DNA from: Actinomycetes bacterium
GTDB taxonomy: Bacteria > Actinomycetota > Aquicultoria > SURF-47 > JAUUWJ01
DNA length: 5,734 bases
Direction: 5' to 3'
NCBI GenBank assembly: GCA_030589175.1
Contig: JAUUWJ010000058.1
Coordinates: 1-5,734, forward strand
Part shown: positions 5,272 through 5,734 of the stretch, piece by piece
Position numbering within the stretch: position 1 is the first letter of the stretch
How the letters are laid out: the number at the start of each line of letters is the position of its first letter
Made by a program: the position numbers and the translations under genes
Notes under the pieces: model-generated
What the model saw: only the letters and a program-made list of their open reading frames with translations
Told to the model about the DNA's origin: nothing
The model's database searches: none

Positions 5272-5734
5272 TGAAAGAATATCTTAGGATTCTTGAGACG
5301 GGTAGCAAGAAGCTGGGCACAGTGCTTACCGACCACCAGGTCAGCCAGTTTGATACTTATCTGAAACAACTTCGCATTTTCAGTGAGAAGTTTAACCTAA
5401 CAGCGATAACACAGCGCAGCGAAATTGTGAAAAAACATTTCCTTGATTCTCTAAGTGTTTTGACGACAAAATGTGTTTTACCTGGAAAAAGCTTGCTTGA
5501 CATAGGAGCGGGAGCCGGACTTCCCGGCTTGGCTCTAAAAATTGTCCTGCCCGGTCTTAAGCTCACACTTCTGGAAGCAAATAAAAAAAAGAGCAATTTT
5601 TTAGATCATATTACTAAGGAATTAAAGCTCGAAGATGCCGAAGTTATCAATATGAGAGCCGAAGAATTTGCAAAAACAGCAGGTAGGGTCAAATTTGATT
5701 TTTTATTAAAACAGCCCTTGCATAAAATACCGTT
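5271..5734 (+). CDS. rsmG: 16S rRNA (guanine-N7) methyltransferase RsmG, 3'-truncated
   Basis: RsmG (GidB) uses S-adenosylmethionine to methylate N7 of G527 (E. coli numbering) in 16S rRNA. 154 codons are visible of a usual ~210-240. Family signatures are FNLTAI (41-46), HFLDSL (56-61) and the AdoMet-binding motif LLDIGAGAGLPGLAL (75-89), followed by an acidic LLEANKKKSNFL segment (100-111) and the MRAEEF segment (128-133). The start is set by GAGG and the one-base overlap with mnmG. mnmG-rsmG adjacency is a classic arrangement. After Phe144 the translation stops resembling the family: FDFLLKQPL appears where FDVVTSRAVA is expected. Adding one T to the T6 run at 5699-5704 gives FDFFIKTALA, which fits, so a frameshift or end-of-contig error is likely. 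Confidence 0.93.
   Translation, partial: MKEYLRILETGSKKLGTVLTDHQVSQFDTYLKQLRIFSEKFNLTAITQRSEIVKKHFLDSLSVLTTKCVLPGKSLLDIGAGAGLPGLALKIVLPGLKLTLLEANKKKSNFLDHITKELKLEDAEVINMRAEEFAKTAGRVKFDFLLKQPLHKIP

Overview
The window is a short stretch of a bacterial chromosome, all genes on the + strand. It carries the tRNA wobble-uridine modification cluster usually found near the replication origin. In order it holds mnmE (lacking roughly its first 10-13 codons at the left edge), two consecutive mnmG-family genes, and the start of rsmG (cut by the right edge). The truncation at both ends suggests a small metagenomic contig. The mnmE-mnmG-rsmG order is common in origin regions of many bacterial phyla, and a near-consensus parS site lies between the two mnmG copies, which supports an origin-proximal location. 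The organism cannot be named from the sequence. The moderate base composition and repeat-rich intergenic DNA suggest an uncultured lineage, but that is impression only.

Layout: 1-1338 mnmE (GTPase). 1339-1532 is a 194-bp gap with a heptamer-periodic tract and a long perfect hairpin. 1533-3260 is a divergent mnmG paralogue (575 codons). 3261-3381 is a gap with parS flanked by two oppositely oriented heptamer tracts. About 3382-5271 is a nearly canonical mnmG (about 629 codons). 5271-5734 is the 5' part of rsmG, overlapping the mnmG stop by one base.

MnmE and MnmG normally act together as a complex that installs the (carboxymethyl)aminomethyl group on U34 of certain tRNAs, using GTP, a folate one-carbon unit, FAD and NADH. 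RsmG methylates 16S rRNA. The unusual feature here is the tandem MnmG pair. Each copy has lost family motifs that the other keeps. The upstream copy keeps the GTPP, THT-like and GPR-x-CPS motifs but has lost CNPSIGG, GPAVR-x-RAQ and SRAEYR. The downstream copy shows the reverse pattern. This suggests, without proving, subfunctionalisation into an obligate heterodimer with complementary active-site parts.

A second theme is DNA with a 7-base period at or near the start of both mnmG genes and in both longer gaps. It runs into both mnmG reading frames and gives them similar non-family N-terminal extensions.
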